Part shown: positions 42,912 to 50,319 of the stretch, piece after piece
Numbering within the stretch: position 1 is the stretch's first letter
Layout of the letters: each line of letters opens with the position of its first letter
Assembly: GCA_035547695.1 (NCBI GenBank)
Contig: DASZUK010000044.1
Location: 1-64,000, forward strand
DNA from: DASZUK01 sp035547695
GTDB lineage: Bacteria; Actinomycetota; Acidimicrobiia; Acidimicrobiales; RAAP-2
Reading direction: 5' to 3'
DNA: 64,000 nucleotides
Notes under the pieces: generated by a model
The model's input: the letters and a program-made list of their open reading frames with translations, nothing else
What the model was told of the DNA's origin: nothing
The model's database searches: none
Translations under genes and position numbers: made by a program

Positions 42912-44564
42912 CTACACGGCCGAGATGCCGACGCTGACTGTCCCCGAGACGGAGTTCGCCAGCGAGAGCCCGGTGGCGGTGACCGACACGACCACCATCA
43001 GGTGCGACCCGGCCGTCACCGGGATCGACAGCCCGGTCGTGATCCCCGAGATGTCGGTTCCGATGGCGATGATGCCGGTCAGTGCCGGCGCCAGGGTGAC
43101 CGTGGCGCCGGGGACCGGCGTGAAGGTCCGCGGCGAGCCTGTCGTGCTCTCGTAGACCTGCGCGGTCACCGTGACCGTCGTTCCGACCAGGGCCATCGCC
43201 GTGGAGGTGCTGAACGCGGCCGAGATGGACGTAAGGGTCATGTCCCGGGGCACGACCTGCGGGACGTCGTAGGTCCGGGTCGACGGTGTCTGCGACGGGG
43301 TCAGGGTCATGCTTGTCGAAACCTGCTGCTTCGGGGCTGTCACCTCGACGCCGTCGAGCGGCAGGAGCGCCCCCAGCCCAGCCAGCCCAGGGACGATCGT
43401 CGTGATTGTCGCGTGTGCGCTCGACTCGAAGAAGCCGCCTGTGCCCGACGGCCCGGTCGGGCCGACCGCCCCGGTTGTCCCGGTGGCCCCCGTGGCCCCC
43501 GTGGCCCCGGTGGCCCCGGTCGGGCCGGTGGCCCCGGTCTGACCCGGCGTCCCGGGCGAGCCCGCCGGCCCGATCGGACCTGTCGCTCCGGTGGCGCCGG
43601 TCGGGCCGGTCGGACCCGTCGGACCGGTGGCGCCGGTCGGGCCCATCGGGCCCAGGGCACCGGTCGGACCCACTGTCCCGGTGGCGCCCGTCGCGCCCGT
43701 GAGGCCGTTCGCTCCGGTGGCGCCCGTCGCGCCGGTGGCCCCGGTGGCGCCGGTGGCGCCGGTAACGCCGTTGGCGCCGGTCGCCCCGGTGGCCCCGATC
43801 GGACCCGTCGCCCCGGTGACGCCGTTGGCCCCGGTCGCCCCCGTTGCCCCGGTAACGCCGTTGGCCCCGGTTGGTCCGGTGGCGCCCGTGGCCCCGTTGG
43901 CCCCGGTGGCGCCGACAGCGCCGGTCGGCCCCGTCGCCCCGGTGGCACCGTTGGCGCCGGTCGCCCCGATCGGTCCGGTGGCGCCCGTGGCCCCGTTGGC
44001 CCCGGTGGCGCCGACAGCGCCGGTCGGCCCGGTGGTGCCGTTGGCGCCGGTCGCCCCGGTGGCCCCGATCGGTCCGGTGGCGCCGGTTGTCCCGGTGGCG
44101 CCGGTGGCACCGGTCGGGCCGGTGGCCCCGGTGGCGCCGGCCGGGCCGGCGTTGGGAAGGGTGGCGGCGCCGACGACGCCTGTGGCGTTGCCGACGGGGT
44201 TGCCGTAGAACTGGGCGTCGCCGTAGGCGAAGATGCCGCCGTCGGCGCCGATGAGCCAGTACCCCTCACCGTCGGGGGTCGGGACGATGCCGACGATGGG
44301 CGCGTTCAGGACGAGGTTGTTGGCCCCGCCGTAGTACTTGGCGCCGCCGAAGGCGTAGACGGCCCCGGTCTTGGTGACGAGCCAGTAGCCCCCTGCGGTG
44401 CTGTCCGCCCGGGTCGACAGCGCGGAGGTGGCCGCCCCGGCGGTCCCCATGGAGAGGCCGCCGAGCAGGCCGCTCAGGAGTGCCGCACCGGCGGCGGCAC
44501 CGGACATCCGGTGGGCCCAGCGGTTCTGGCGGCTGGTGGCTCGGCGGGTTGCACGATTTGGCAC
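42912..44564 (-). CDS. secreted collagen-like protein with GYW-type repeats and BclB-type C-terminal domain
   Basis: A signal peptide (about 1-46) precedes two GYW-type repeats (GGYWLVTKTGAVYAFGGAKYYGG and GYWLIGADGGIFAYGDAQFYG), about 80 Gly-X-Y triplets rich in GAT, GPT, GAN and GPI (bases about 43436-44156), and a C-terminal domain of about 150 residues. The last has VPRDMTLTSISAAFSTS, FTPVPGATVTLAPALTG and ITTGLSIPVTAGSHLMVV, close to the exosporium glycoprotein BclB C-terminal domain as I know it. GTG at 44564, nine bases after AGGGAG, is preferred over an upstream Met. A trimeric filament displayed outside the cell is likely, with Thr-rich triplets as possible glycosylation sites. It is divergent from the lipoprotein/GT2 operon. 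Confidence 0.88.
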   Translation of the reverse strand: MPNRATRRATSRQNRWAHRMSGAAAGAALLSGLLGGLSMGTAGAATSALSTRADSTAGGYWLVTKTGAVYAFGGAKYYGGANNLVLNAPIVGIVPTPDGEGYWLIGADGGIFAYGDAQFYGNPVGNATGVVGAATLPNAGPAGATGATGPTGATGATGTTGATGPIGATGATGANGTTGPTGAVGATGANGATGATGPIGATGANGATGATGPTGAVGATGANGATGATGPTGANGVTGATGATGANGVTGATGPIGATGATGANGVTGATGATGATGATGATGANGLTGATGATGTVGPTGALGPMGPTGATGPTGPTGPTGATGATGPIGPAGSPGTPGQTGATGPTGATGATGATGATGTTGAVGPTGPSGTGGFFESSAHATITTIVPGLAGLGALLPLDGVEVTAPKQQVSTSMTLTPSQTPSTRTYDVPQVVPRDMTLTSISAAFSTSTAMALVGTTVTVTAQVYESTTGSPRTFTPVPGATVTLAPALTGIIAIGTDISGITTGLSIPVTAGSHLMVVVSVTATGLSLANSVSGTVSVGISAV

Positions 44565-44743
44565 GGGCGTATCTCCCTGGAGTTTTACCTTGATCGATTG
44601 GGTCGGCCGAAAGATAGCGAGACCAGAGGAAAAGGGCAAGCATCACTCTCCGAATGCCGTTGGGCCGGCCGGTTGTGGGATGATCTGCGACCGTCGGAGT
44701 GGCCGCACCGTGACGCGGTGCCGGTGGTCCGGCACCACCACCC

Positions 44744-45436
44744 ATGCCCGAGCCAACCTTCCCCCCGACCCCGCGGCGAGCCCCGGCGCCATCGCAGGCG
44801 CGGCTGCACCGGCGCCATCGGCGGCCCGGCCCGCCACGGCTACGTCGCCGCACCGCCGCGGCGGTCGGGCTGCTCGCGATGGCCGCGGCCGGCCTGCTGG
44901 CGGCATGCGGCGGCCCGTCGCCGTCCGCGGGCAAGGTGGACAGGGGGACCACGACCGAGCACCAGACGCCGGCGACACTGGAGCCCAAGCTCGAACGGGC
45001 CATCGCGGAGGAGAACGAGGGACGGTACGCCACAGCCGCGGCCACGTTCCTGGCCGTGGTGAAGGCCGACCCCAAGAACACCATCGCCTGGTACGACCTG
45101 GGGGTGATGGCCCACCGCAACGGCCAGGACACACAAGCGCTCAACGACTACCGCCGGGCGCTCGGCGGCGACCCCAAGTACCTGCCGGCCCTGTACAACC
45201 TGGCCGAGCTGGTGGCCCCCGGCGACCCCAAGGAGGCGGTCGCGCTCTACCGCAAGGTGCTGGCCATCGACCCGAAGGATGCCGCGGCACGGCTGAACCA
45301 GGGGTTCGCCCTGCTGGCGGAGGGCAAGACCGCCGAGGGCAAGGCGGCCCTGGCCGAAGCCATCAAGCTGGACCCGTCGCTGGCGTCCCGGGTGCCGGTG
45401 GCGGACGGCGGCACGGCGAGCGGCACGGCGACATGA
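44744..45436 (+). CDS. TPR-repeat lipoprotein
   Basis: An Arg/Pro-rich N-terminus leads to a hydrophobic stretch ending in the lipobox LLAAC (about residues 50-54), so the protein should be lipid-anchored outside. About three TPR units follow (NEGRYATAAATFLAVVKADPKNTIAWYDLG, then NGQDTQALNDYRRALGGDPKYLPALYNLAE and KEAVALYRKVLAIDPKDAAARLNQGFALL). TPRs bind partner proteins. The ATG at 44744 leaves a long pre-lipobox leader, so a later start is possible. The stop overlaps the GT2 gene start. Confidence 0.8.
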   Translation: MPEPTFPPTPRRAPAPSQARLHRRHRRPGPPRLRRRTAAAVGLLAMAAAGLLAACGGPSPSAGKVDRGTTTEHQTPATLEPKLERAIAEENEGRYATAAATFLAVVKADPKNTIAWYDLGVMAHRNGQDTQALNDYRRALGGDPKYLPALYNLAELVAPGDPKEAVALYRKVLAIDPKDAAARLNQGFALLAEGKTAEGKAALAEAIKLDPSLASRVPVADGGTASGTAT

Positions 45437-46605
45437 GGCCGGCCGGGGCCGGGAGCGGGGCCACCGTCGGGCTGGCCATGATCGTGAAGAACGAGGCCGC
45501 CAACCTGCCTCGGCTGGCCGCCACCCTGGACGGGCAGCTCGACCACTGGACCATCGTGGACACCGGCAGCACCGACGCCACGGTGTCGGTGGCCGCCGAG
45601 GTGTTCGGCGGGGTCCCCGGGGAAGTGATCGAAGACGAGTGGCGCGGCTACGGGCCGTCCCGGAACGTGGCCCTGGCCGCGGCGTCGCCGCACACCGACT
45701 GGGTGCTGACCCTCGACGCCGACGACACCCTGGAGGGCTCCCTGGAGCGGGCCGCCCCGGCGGGGACCACCGTCGTCGAGGCGGCCTACGAGGTGCCGCC
45801 GCTGTCGTTCTGGGTGCCGCGGCTGGTCCGGTCGTCGGAACCGTGGCAGTGGTACGGGCGGGCCCACGAATACCTGGCGCTGTCCGACGGCCAGCCGGTG
45901 CCCTACCGATCGGCGGCCTTCCGGGTGGTCCACCACGGCGACGGCGGCAACCGGGGCACCAAGCTGCAGCGGGAGCTCGGCCTGCTCCAAGCCGACCACC
46001 GCGACGACCCGGCCAACCCGCGGACCGTGTTCTACCTGGCCCGCACCTACGAGGACGCCGGGGAACCGGCCCGCGCCGCGACCTGGTACCGCAAGCGGCT
46101 CGACCTGGCCGGTTGGGACGAGGAGACCTGGTACGCCAGATGGCGACTGGGCGTGTGCCTGCTCGCCAGCGGCCGCACCGACGAGGGGTGCGGGGTGCTC
46201 TGGAGCGCCTGGGGGTCCCGGCCGTGGCGGGCCGAGCCGTTGTGGTCCCTGGCCGAGCACTACCGGCTCGGCGCCCAGTGGCACCTGGCCTTCGAGGCCT
46301 GCCATCTGGCCCGCCGGCACTGCGGGGTGGGGGCCGCCACAGGGGGTGGCACCGCAGGGGGCGGGGACGACGCCGAGGACTCGGCGGCCGGCGGCCCGGC
46401 CCCGGAGCGTTACGGCGGGGACCGCCTGTTCGTCCACACCGACGTCTACGACTGGCGGATGGCCTACGAGGAGTCCATCTGCACGTACTACGTCGGCGAC
46501 CGCGAACGGGGCGGCGCCCTGGTGGCCGAGCTGCTCGGGCGAGGTGACCTGCCGCCGGCCATCGTGGCCAGCCTGGAGGGCAACCGCCGGTTCTACGACG
46601 CCTAA
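45433..46605 (+). CDS. family 2 glycosyltransferase with TPR-like C-terminal half
   Basis: The N-terminal GT-A domain has GLAMIVKNEAANLPRLAATL, IVDTGSTDAT and the DxD-type motif LTLDADDTLEG, the pattern of the TPR-GT2 proteins (SunS-like/polypeptide-modifying branch and relatives). Residues about 190-390 form TPR-like helices (NPRTVFYLARTYEDAGEPARAATWYRKR). 390 aa. It is translationally coupled (ATGA) to the TPR lipoprotein and divergent from the collagen-like gene, whose Thr-rich repeat is a plausible acceptor; that link is inference. Confidence 0.85.
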   Translation: MRPAGAGSGATVGLAMIVKNEAANLPRLAATLDGQLDHWTIVDTGSTDATVSVAAEVFGGVPGEVIEDEWRGYGPSRNVALAAASPHTDWVLTLDADDTLEGSLERAAPAGTTVVEAAYEVPPLSFWVPRLVRSSEPWQWYGRAHEYLALSDGQPVPYRSAAFRVVHHGDGGNRGTKLQRELGLLQADHRDDPANPRTVFYLARTYEDAGEPARAATWYRKRLDLAGWDEETWYARWRLGVCLLASGRTDEGCGVLWSAWGSRPWRAEPLWSLAEHYRLGAQWHLAFEACHLARRHCGVGAATGGGTAGGGDDAEDSAAGGPAPERYGGDRLFVHTDVYDWRMAYEESICTYYVGDRERGGALVAELLGRGDLPPAIVASLEGNRRFYDA

Positions 46606-46626
46606 TTGGTGGACGCCTAATTGGGT
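46597..46626 (+). repeat. 15-bp tandem duplication spanning the GT2 stop codon
   Basis: GACGCCTAATTGG occurs at 46597-46609 and 46612-46624. The first copy contains the GT2 stop (TAA, 46603-46605); the second repeats the same ending 15 bp later. Confidence 0.8.
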
Positions 46627-46675
46627 GGGTGACAGCCCGGCTGCCCACTGGGAGGCGGGGCCCCGAGCCGGCCGG

Positions 46676-47224
46676 CTACCGCCAGGCGGCGTGCAGCTTC
46701 TCCCAGGCGGTGGCCAGCGTTTCGGGCATCACCCGGATGCCGCCGACCGACGTCATGAAGTTGGTGTCCCCCGACCACCGAGGCAGCACGTGCAGGTGCA
46801 GGTGTCTCGGGATGCCGGCCCCGGCGGCCCGGCCCAGGTTGGCCCCCAGGTTGAGGCCGTCCGGCCGGTAGGCGACGGTCAGGGCGTCGACCGCCCGACG
46901 GGTGGTGCCCCACAGCTCGGCCGCTTCGTCGTCGGTCAGCTCCGCCATGTCGGACAGGTGCCGCAACGGCAGCACCAGCAGGTGGCCGCTGGCATACGGG
47001 TAGGCGTTCAGGACCGCGAACGTCAGCTCCCCCCGGCACACCACCCCGTTGTCCACCGACGGCGGCCCGCTGGCCGCGATGCGGCAGAACACGCAGTCCC
47101 CATCCCCGCCGGCGCCGCCCCCGCCGGCACTATCTCCGGCGGCGTCACCGGCGGCCCGTTCCTTCTCGGTGGCGGTGGTGACGTAGTCGTGCCGCCAGCC
47201 GGCCCAAAGCTGCTCGAGCGGCAC
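46676..47224 (-). CDS. HIT-family hydrolase/Ap4A phosphorylase-like protein
   Basis: A histidine-triad nucleotide-binding protein, 182 aa. The zinc-type start DCVFCRIAASGPP and the catalytic triad H-x-H-x-H in IPRHLHLHVLPRW are clear; LNAYPYASGHLLVLPLRH is the family core. GTG at 47224 lies 2 nt after the thrS stop and matches Rv2613c-type proteins, which also start with an E-x-LW-x-x-WR-x-x-Y segment (EQLWAGWRHDYV here). Rv2613c phosphorolyses diadenosine tetraphosphate. In mycobacteria this gene lies between thrS and pgsA; here pgsA is 6.7 kb away. Confidence 0.92.
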   Translation of the reverse strand: MPLEQLWAGWRHDYVTTATEKERAAGDAAGDSAGGGGAGGDGDCVFCRIAASGPPSVDNGVVCRGELTFAVLNAYPYASGHLLVLPLRHLSDMAELTDDEAAELWGTTRRAVDALTVAYRPDGLNLGANLGRAAGAGIPRHLHLHVLPRWSGDTNFMTSVGGIRVMPETLATAWEKLHAAWR

Positions 47225-47226
47225 CG

Positions 47227-49317
47227 TCAGGCCGCGCCGGCCGGGGCCTGGGTGGCCCGCTTGGCGGCGACGTCGTCCAGGACGGCACGGAGGAGCTCCT
47301 CGACCGGCACCCCGCGGTCCGGCCGGTCGCTGCCCCGGCGGTTCACCCCGACGGTGCCGGCGGCCAGGTCGTCGTCGCCGACCACCAGCACGTACGGCAG
47401 CTTCTGCAGCTTGGCCCGCCGGACCCGGCCGCCGAGGGCCTCGGCGGCGTCCTCCATGGACACCCGCAGGCCGGCCGCCCGCAGCCGGTCGGTGACCTCG
47501 TCGGCGTAGGCCACGTGGTCGTCGCGGACCGGCAGCACCCGGACCTGCTCCGGGGACAGCCACGTCGGCAGGGCCCCGGCGAAGTGCTCCAGGAGGACCG
47601 CGAAGAACCGCTCCACCGACCCGAACAGGGCGCGGTGGATCATGATCGGGCGGTGCTTGGCGTTGTCGGCCCCGACGTACTCCAGGCCGAACCGCTGCGG
47701 CAACTGGAAGTCGAGCTGGATGGTCGACATCTGCCAGGTCCGGCCGATGGCGTCGCGGGCCTGCACCGAGATCTTGGGGCCGTAGAAGGCGCCGCCCCCC
47801 TCGTCCATGACCAGGTCCAGGTCCCGGGACTCGGCCACCGTCCGCAACGCCCCGGTGGCCTCCTCCCACTCCTCGTCCGTCCCCAGCGCCTTGCCCTCCG
47901 GCTTGGTGGACAGCTCCAGGTAGAAGTCGTCCAGGCCGTAGTCCCGCAGCAGGTCCAGCACGAAGGTCAGCACCGAGTCGATCTCGGTGGCCATCTGGTC
48001 CCGGGCGCAGAAGATGTGGGCGTCGTCCTGGGTCATCCCGCGGACCCGGGTCAGCCCGTGGACCACCCCGGACTTCTCGTAGCGGTACACCGTGCCGAAC
48101 TCGAACAGCCGCAGCGGCAGCTCCCGGTAGGACCGCTGCCGGCTCCGGTAGATCAGGATGTGGAACGGGCAGTTCATCGGCTTCACGTAGTACTCGGTGC
48201 CCCCGTCCAGCTCCATGGGCGGGTAGATGCCGTCGGCGAACGTCTCCAGGTGGCCCGAGATCTCGAACAGGTGGCTCTTCGTGATGTGCGGGGTGTACAC
48301 GAACTCGTACCCGGCCTCGTCGTGGCGGCGTCGGGAGTAGTCCTCCATGATCCGCCGCACCGTCCCCCCTCGCGGATGGAACACGGCCAGGCCGGGGCCG
48401 ATCTCGTCGGGGAACGAGAACAGGTCCAGCTCGTGGCCCAGCTTGCGGTGGTCCCGCCGCTCCGCCTCCTCCAGCCGGTGCAGGTGCTCCCTCAGCGCCT
48501 TGTCCGACTCCCAGGCGGTGCCGTAGATCCGCTGGAGCTGCGGCCGCTTCTCGTCCCCCCGCCAGTAGGCGCCGGCCACCCGCATCAGCTTGAAGTGGCC
48601 CAACTTCGCCGTGGACGGCACGTGGGGTCCCCGGCACAGGTCCACGAATGTGGGCGAGTTGCGGTAGGTGGAGATGGCCGGGCCGCCGGACCCGTTGGCG
48701 GCGGCCCCCACCGGACGGCCGGCGGCGGGGCCGGTCGTGGCGGCGGGGCCGGTCGTGGCGGCGGGGCCGGCGCCGTCGGGCTGGGCCGGGCCGGCATCCA
48801 CCTCGTCGGCCCCCTCCCCCACCGCCCGGATGATCTCCTGCTTGAACGGCTGGGTGTCGAACAGGGCCAGCCCCTGGTCGATGCTGACCTCGTCCCGGAC
48901 GAACGGCTGGTCCTCCGCCACGATCTGCCGCATGGTGTCCTCGATCCGGCCGAGGTCCTCCTCGCTGAAATGGGCCCCGCCGGGCAGCTCGAAGTCGTAG
49001 TAGAACCCGTCGGCGACGACCGGGCCGATGGCGTAGTGCGCCCCCGGCCACAGCCGCAGCACCGCCTGGGCCATGACGTGGGCGGTCGAGTGCCGCAGCA
49101 CCTCCCGGCCGGCGTCCGACGACGACGTCAGGATGGCCACCTCGGCCCCGTCGGGCAGCTCGGTGGACAGGTCCACCTCCCGGCCGTCCACCACCGCCGC
49201 CACCGCCGCCCGGGCCAGCCCGGACCCGATGGCCGCGGCCAGGTCGCCGGCAGTGGACCCGGCGGCCAGCTCCCTCGCCGATCCGTCGGGGAGTCGCACC
49301 TTCACCGTCGCTGCCAT
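47227..49317 (-). CDS. thrS: threonyl-tRNA synthetase
   Basis: A class II synthetase with TGS domain (MAATVKVRLPDGSARELAAG), editing domain (HSTAHVMAQAV), catalytic core with zinc-binding Cys in YYVKPMNCPFHILIY, motif 2 RYEKSGVVHGLTRVRGMTQDDAHIFC and a C-terminal anticodon domain. ATG at 49317 gives 696 aa and starts exactly at the TGS domain; the open frame upstream covers the repeat region. A low-complexity insert (about 175-208; GPAATTGPAATTGPAAG) interrupts the editing domain just before ISTYRNSPTFVDLCRGPH. First gene of thrS-HIT. Confidence 0.95.
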   Translation of the reverse strand: MAATVKVRLPDGSARELAAGSTAGDLAAAIGSGLARAAVAAVVDGREVDLSTELPDGAEVAILTSSSDAGREVLRHSTAHVMAQAVLRLWPGAHYAIGPVVADGFYYDFELPGGAHFSEEDLGRIEDTMRQIVAEDQPFVRDEVSIDQGLALFDTQPFKQEIIRAVGEGADEVDAGPAQPDGAGPAATTGPAATTGPAAGRPVGAAANGSGGPAISTYRNSPTFVDLCRGPHVPSTAKLGHFKLMRVAGAYWRGDEKRPQLQRIYGTAWESDKALREHLHRLEEAERRDHRKLGHELDLFSFPDEIGPGLAVFHPRGGTVRRIMEDYSRRRHDEAGYEFVYTPHITKSHLFEISGHLETFADGIYPPMELDGGTEYYVKPMNCPFHILIYRSRQRSYRELPLRLFEFGTVYRYEKSGVVHGLTRVRGMTQDDAHIFCARDQMATEIDSVLTFVLDLLRDYGLDDFYLELSTKPEGKALGTDEEWEEATGALRTVAESRDLDLVMDEGGGAFYGPKISVQARDAIGRTWQMSTIQLDFQLPQRFGLEYVGADNAKHRPIMIHRALFGSVERFFAVLLEHFAGALPTWLSPEQVRVLPVRDDHVAYADEVTDRLRAAGLRVSMEDAAEALGGRVRRAKLQKLPYVLVVGDDDLAAGTVGVNRRGSDRPDRGVPVEELLRAVLDDVAAKRATQAPAGAA
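48725..48770 (-). repeat. 18-bp tandem repeat within thrS
   Basis: GCGGGGCCGGTCGTGGCG occurs at 48725-48742 and 48743-48760 with a partial third copy. It encodes the GPAATT repeats inserted in the ThrS editing domain; copy-number change would keep the frame. Confidence 0.8.
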
Positions 49318-49433
49318 GGTCCTGGTCTTTCCTGGTCCGGGCCGTCGGGCTGACCACCCCGGGGCGACGGCCGCGCCGACGGGGTTCGCGAGACAGACAG
49401 CGTACGCGTCGCAGCCACCGCCCTCCGCCGGGC

Positions 49434-49487
49434 ACGTTTCCCGGAAACGTCTCCACGGGAACGTCTCCGCGGGAACGTTTCGGGGGC
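49434..49487. promoter_or_regulatory. perfect 17-bp palindrome and three 14-bp repeats upstream of thrS
   Basis: ACGTTTCCCGGAAACGT (49434-49450) is a perfect palindrome. It runs into AACGTCTCCACGGG (446-459), AACGTCTCCGCGGG (460-473) and AACGTTTCGGGGGC (474-487), so the half-site AACGT-[TC]-TC recurs every 14 bp. The array lies 117-170 bp before thrS and 42 bp beyond the end of the PIN toxin gene. It has the look of a repressor array. Confidence 0.5.
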
Positions 49488-49528
49488 CGGCCGTCGTGGC
49501 CCGGACCGGCGGGTCCGGCCCTGGCGGC

Positions 49529-49999
49529 TCAGGGGCCGGTGGGAGGGACCGGCACGGCCACCACATCGACGCCGTCGATGTGGTCGAAGTCGTCGGGGTT
49601 CGCCGTGTACACCGGAAGGCCCCGAGCCAACCCCGTGGCGGCGATCATGGCGTCGTACGCCCTCACCGTGGTCTTGCGGCCGGCCCGTCGAAGTGATGCG
49701 GCCACTTGTCCGAACGCCCGCGCCGCCTCGGCATCGAACGGCAACGGATCGAACCTGGCCTCCGCCTCCTGCAGGTGGGCCTGCCGGGCCGCCCGCTCCC
49801 GGTCGTCTCCGGCGACCAGCGGTCCCACCGACAGCTCCGCCAGGGTGACCGCCGAGATCACCGGGTAGGCCGGCAGCACCGACGCATCGTCGATACGGGT
49901 CAGCAGGATGACGGTCGACGTGTCGAGAAGTCCCTCTCCTTGCCGGCCAGCTTCTTGCCGGCCAGCTCTTTGCCGGCCGGGGCGGTCTGTCGGAGTCAC
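49529..49999 (-). CDS. VapC-like PIN toxin
   Basis: A 156-aa PIN domain: LLDTSTVILL holds the first Asp, AVTLAELSVG the Glu, RAYDAMIAATGLA the third acid and YTANPDDFDHIDGV the last. The start GTG overlaps the antitoxin stop. The first 22 residues are an unusual lead made by a 15-bp DNA repeat (AGRQEAGRQG); most PIN toxins start right at the LLDTS strand. Confidence 0.88.
   Translation of the reverse strand: MTPTDRPGRQRAGRQEAGRQGEGLLDTSTVILLTRIDDASVLPAYPVISAVTLAELSVGPLVAGDDRERAARQAHLQEAEARFDPLPFDAEAARAFGQVAASLRRAGRKTTVRAYDAMIAATGLARGLPVYTANPDDFDHIDGVDVVAVPVPPTGP
49927..49982 (-). repeat. 15-bp repeat at the 5' end of the PIN toxin gene
   Basis: TTGCCGGCCAGCT-type units occur three times and encode the AGRQE/AGRQG lead of the toxin. 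Expansion here would lengthen its N-terminus in frame. Confidence 0.7.
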
Positions 50000-50232
50000 A
50001 GCCGCGGGTCGATCAGCTCATCGATGTCCGACCGCACTGCGGCAGGGTCCACCACCGGCAGCCGGTGCCAGTGCACCAGGAGGGCTGCCGCCGTCAGCGG
50101 CGGCGGCGGGATCGGGCGGAGCTCGGCCACCGGTTGGCCGGCCCGCGTGATGACCACCTGATCGCCGCGTGCCACCCGGTCGACCACCTCGCCACCGTGG
50201 TTCCGCAGCTCCCGGATGGTCACCTCGGCCAT
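49996..50232 (-). CDS. Phd-family antitoxin
   Basis: A 78-aa protein starting AEVTIRELRNHGGEVVDRVARGDQVVITRAGQPVAELRPI, a clear Phd/YefM DNA-binding domain, with a toxin-binding tail (VRSDIDELIDPRL). The ATG at 50232 matches the family start. Coupled to the PIN toxin by a 4-nt overlap. A palindrome lies 10 bp upstream. Confidence 0.92.
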   Translation of the reverse strand: MAEVTIRELRNHGGEVVDRVARGDQVVITRAGQPVAELRPIPPPPLTAAALLVHWHRLPVVDPAAVRSDIDELIDPRL

Positions 50233-50242
50233 ACCGGCCAAC

Positions 50243-50258
50243 GTATCACATGCGATAC
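50243..50258. promoter_or_regulatory. 16-bp palindrome in front of the Phd/VapC pair
   Basis: GTATCACATGCGATAC matches its reverse complement at 14 of 16 positions (GTATC-x-CATG-x-GATAC). It sits 10 bp before the antitoxin start and overlaps a possible -10 (GATACG on the minus strand). It is the likely autoregulatory operator. Confidence 0.6.
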
Positions 50259-50319
50259 ATCCCAGGCACGATCGTGCCACCCGATCCTGGCCCGCGGTGC
50301 CCATGCCAGGATCGGGGCC

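Noticed and set aside
43436..44156. CRISPR-like array in the collagen-like gene
   Set aside because: The repeats are 9-bp coding units (Gly-X-Thr) without distinct spacers, and no cas gene is near.
43002..45062. Long plus-strand frame opposite the collagen-like gene
   Set aside because: It merely mirrors the Gly-X-Y repeat (Gly/Pro/Arg-rich antisense) and has no start context.
49318..49528. T-box riboswitch upstream of thrS
   Set aside because: No T-box consensus (AGGGTGGNACCGCG) or specifier-loop shape was seen; the region instead holds the palindromic array.
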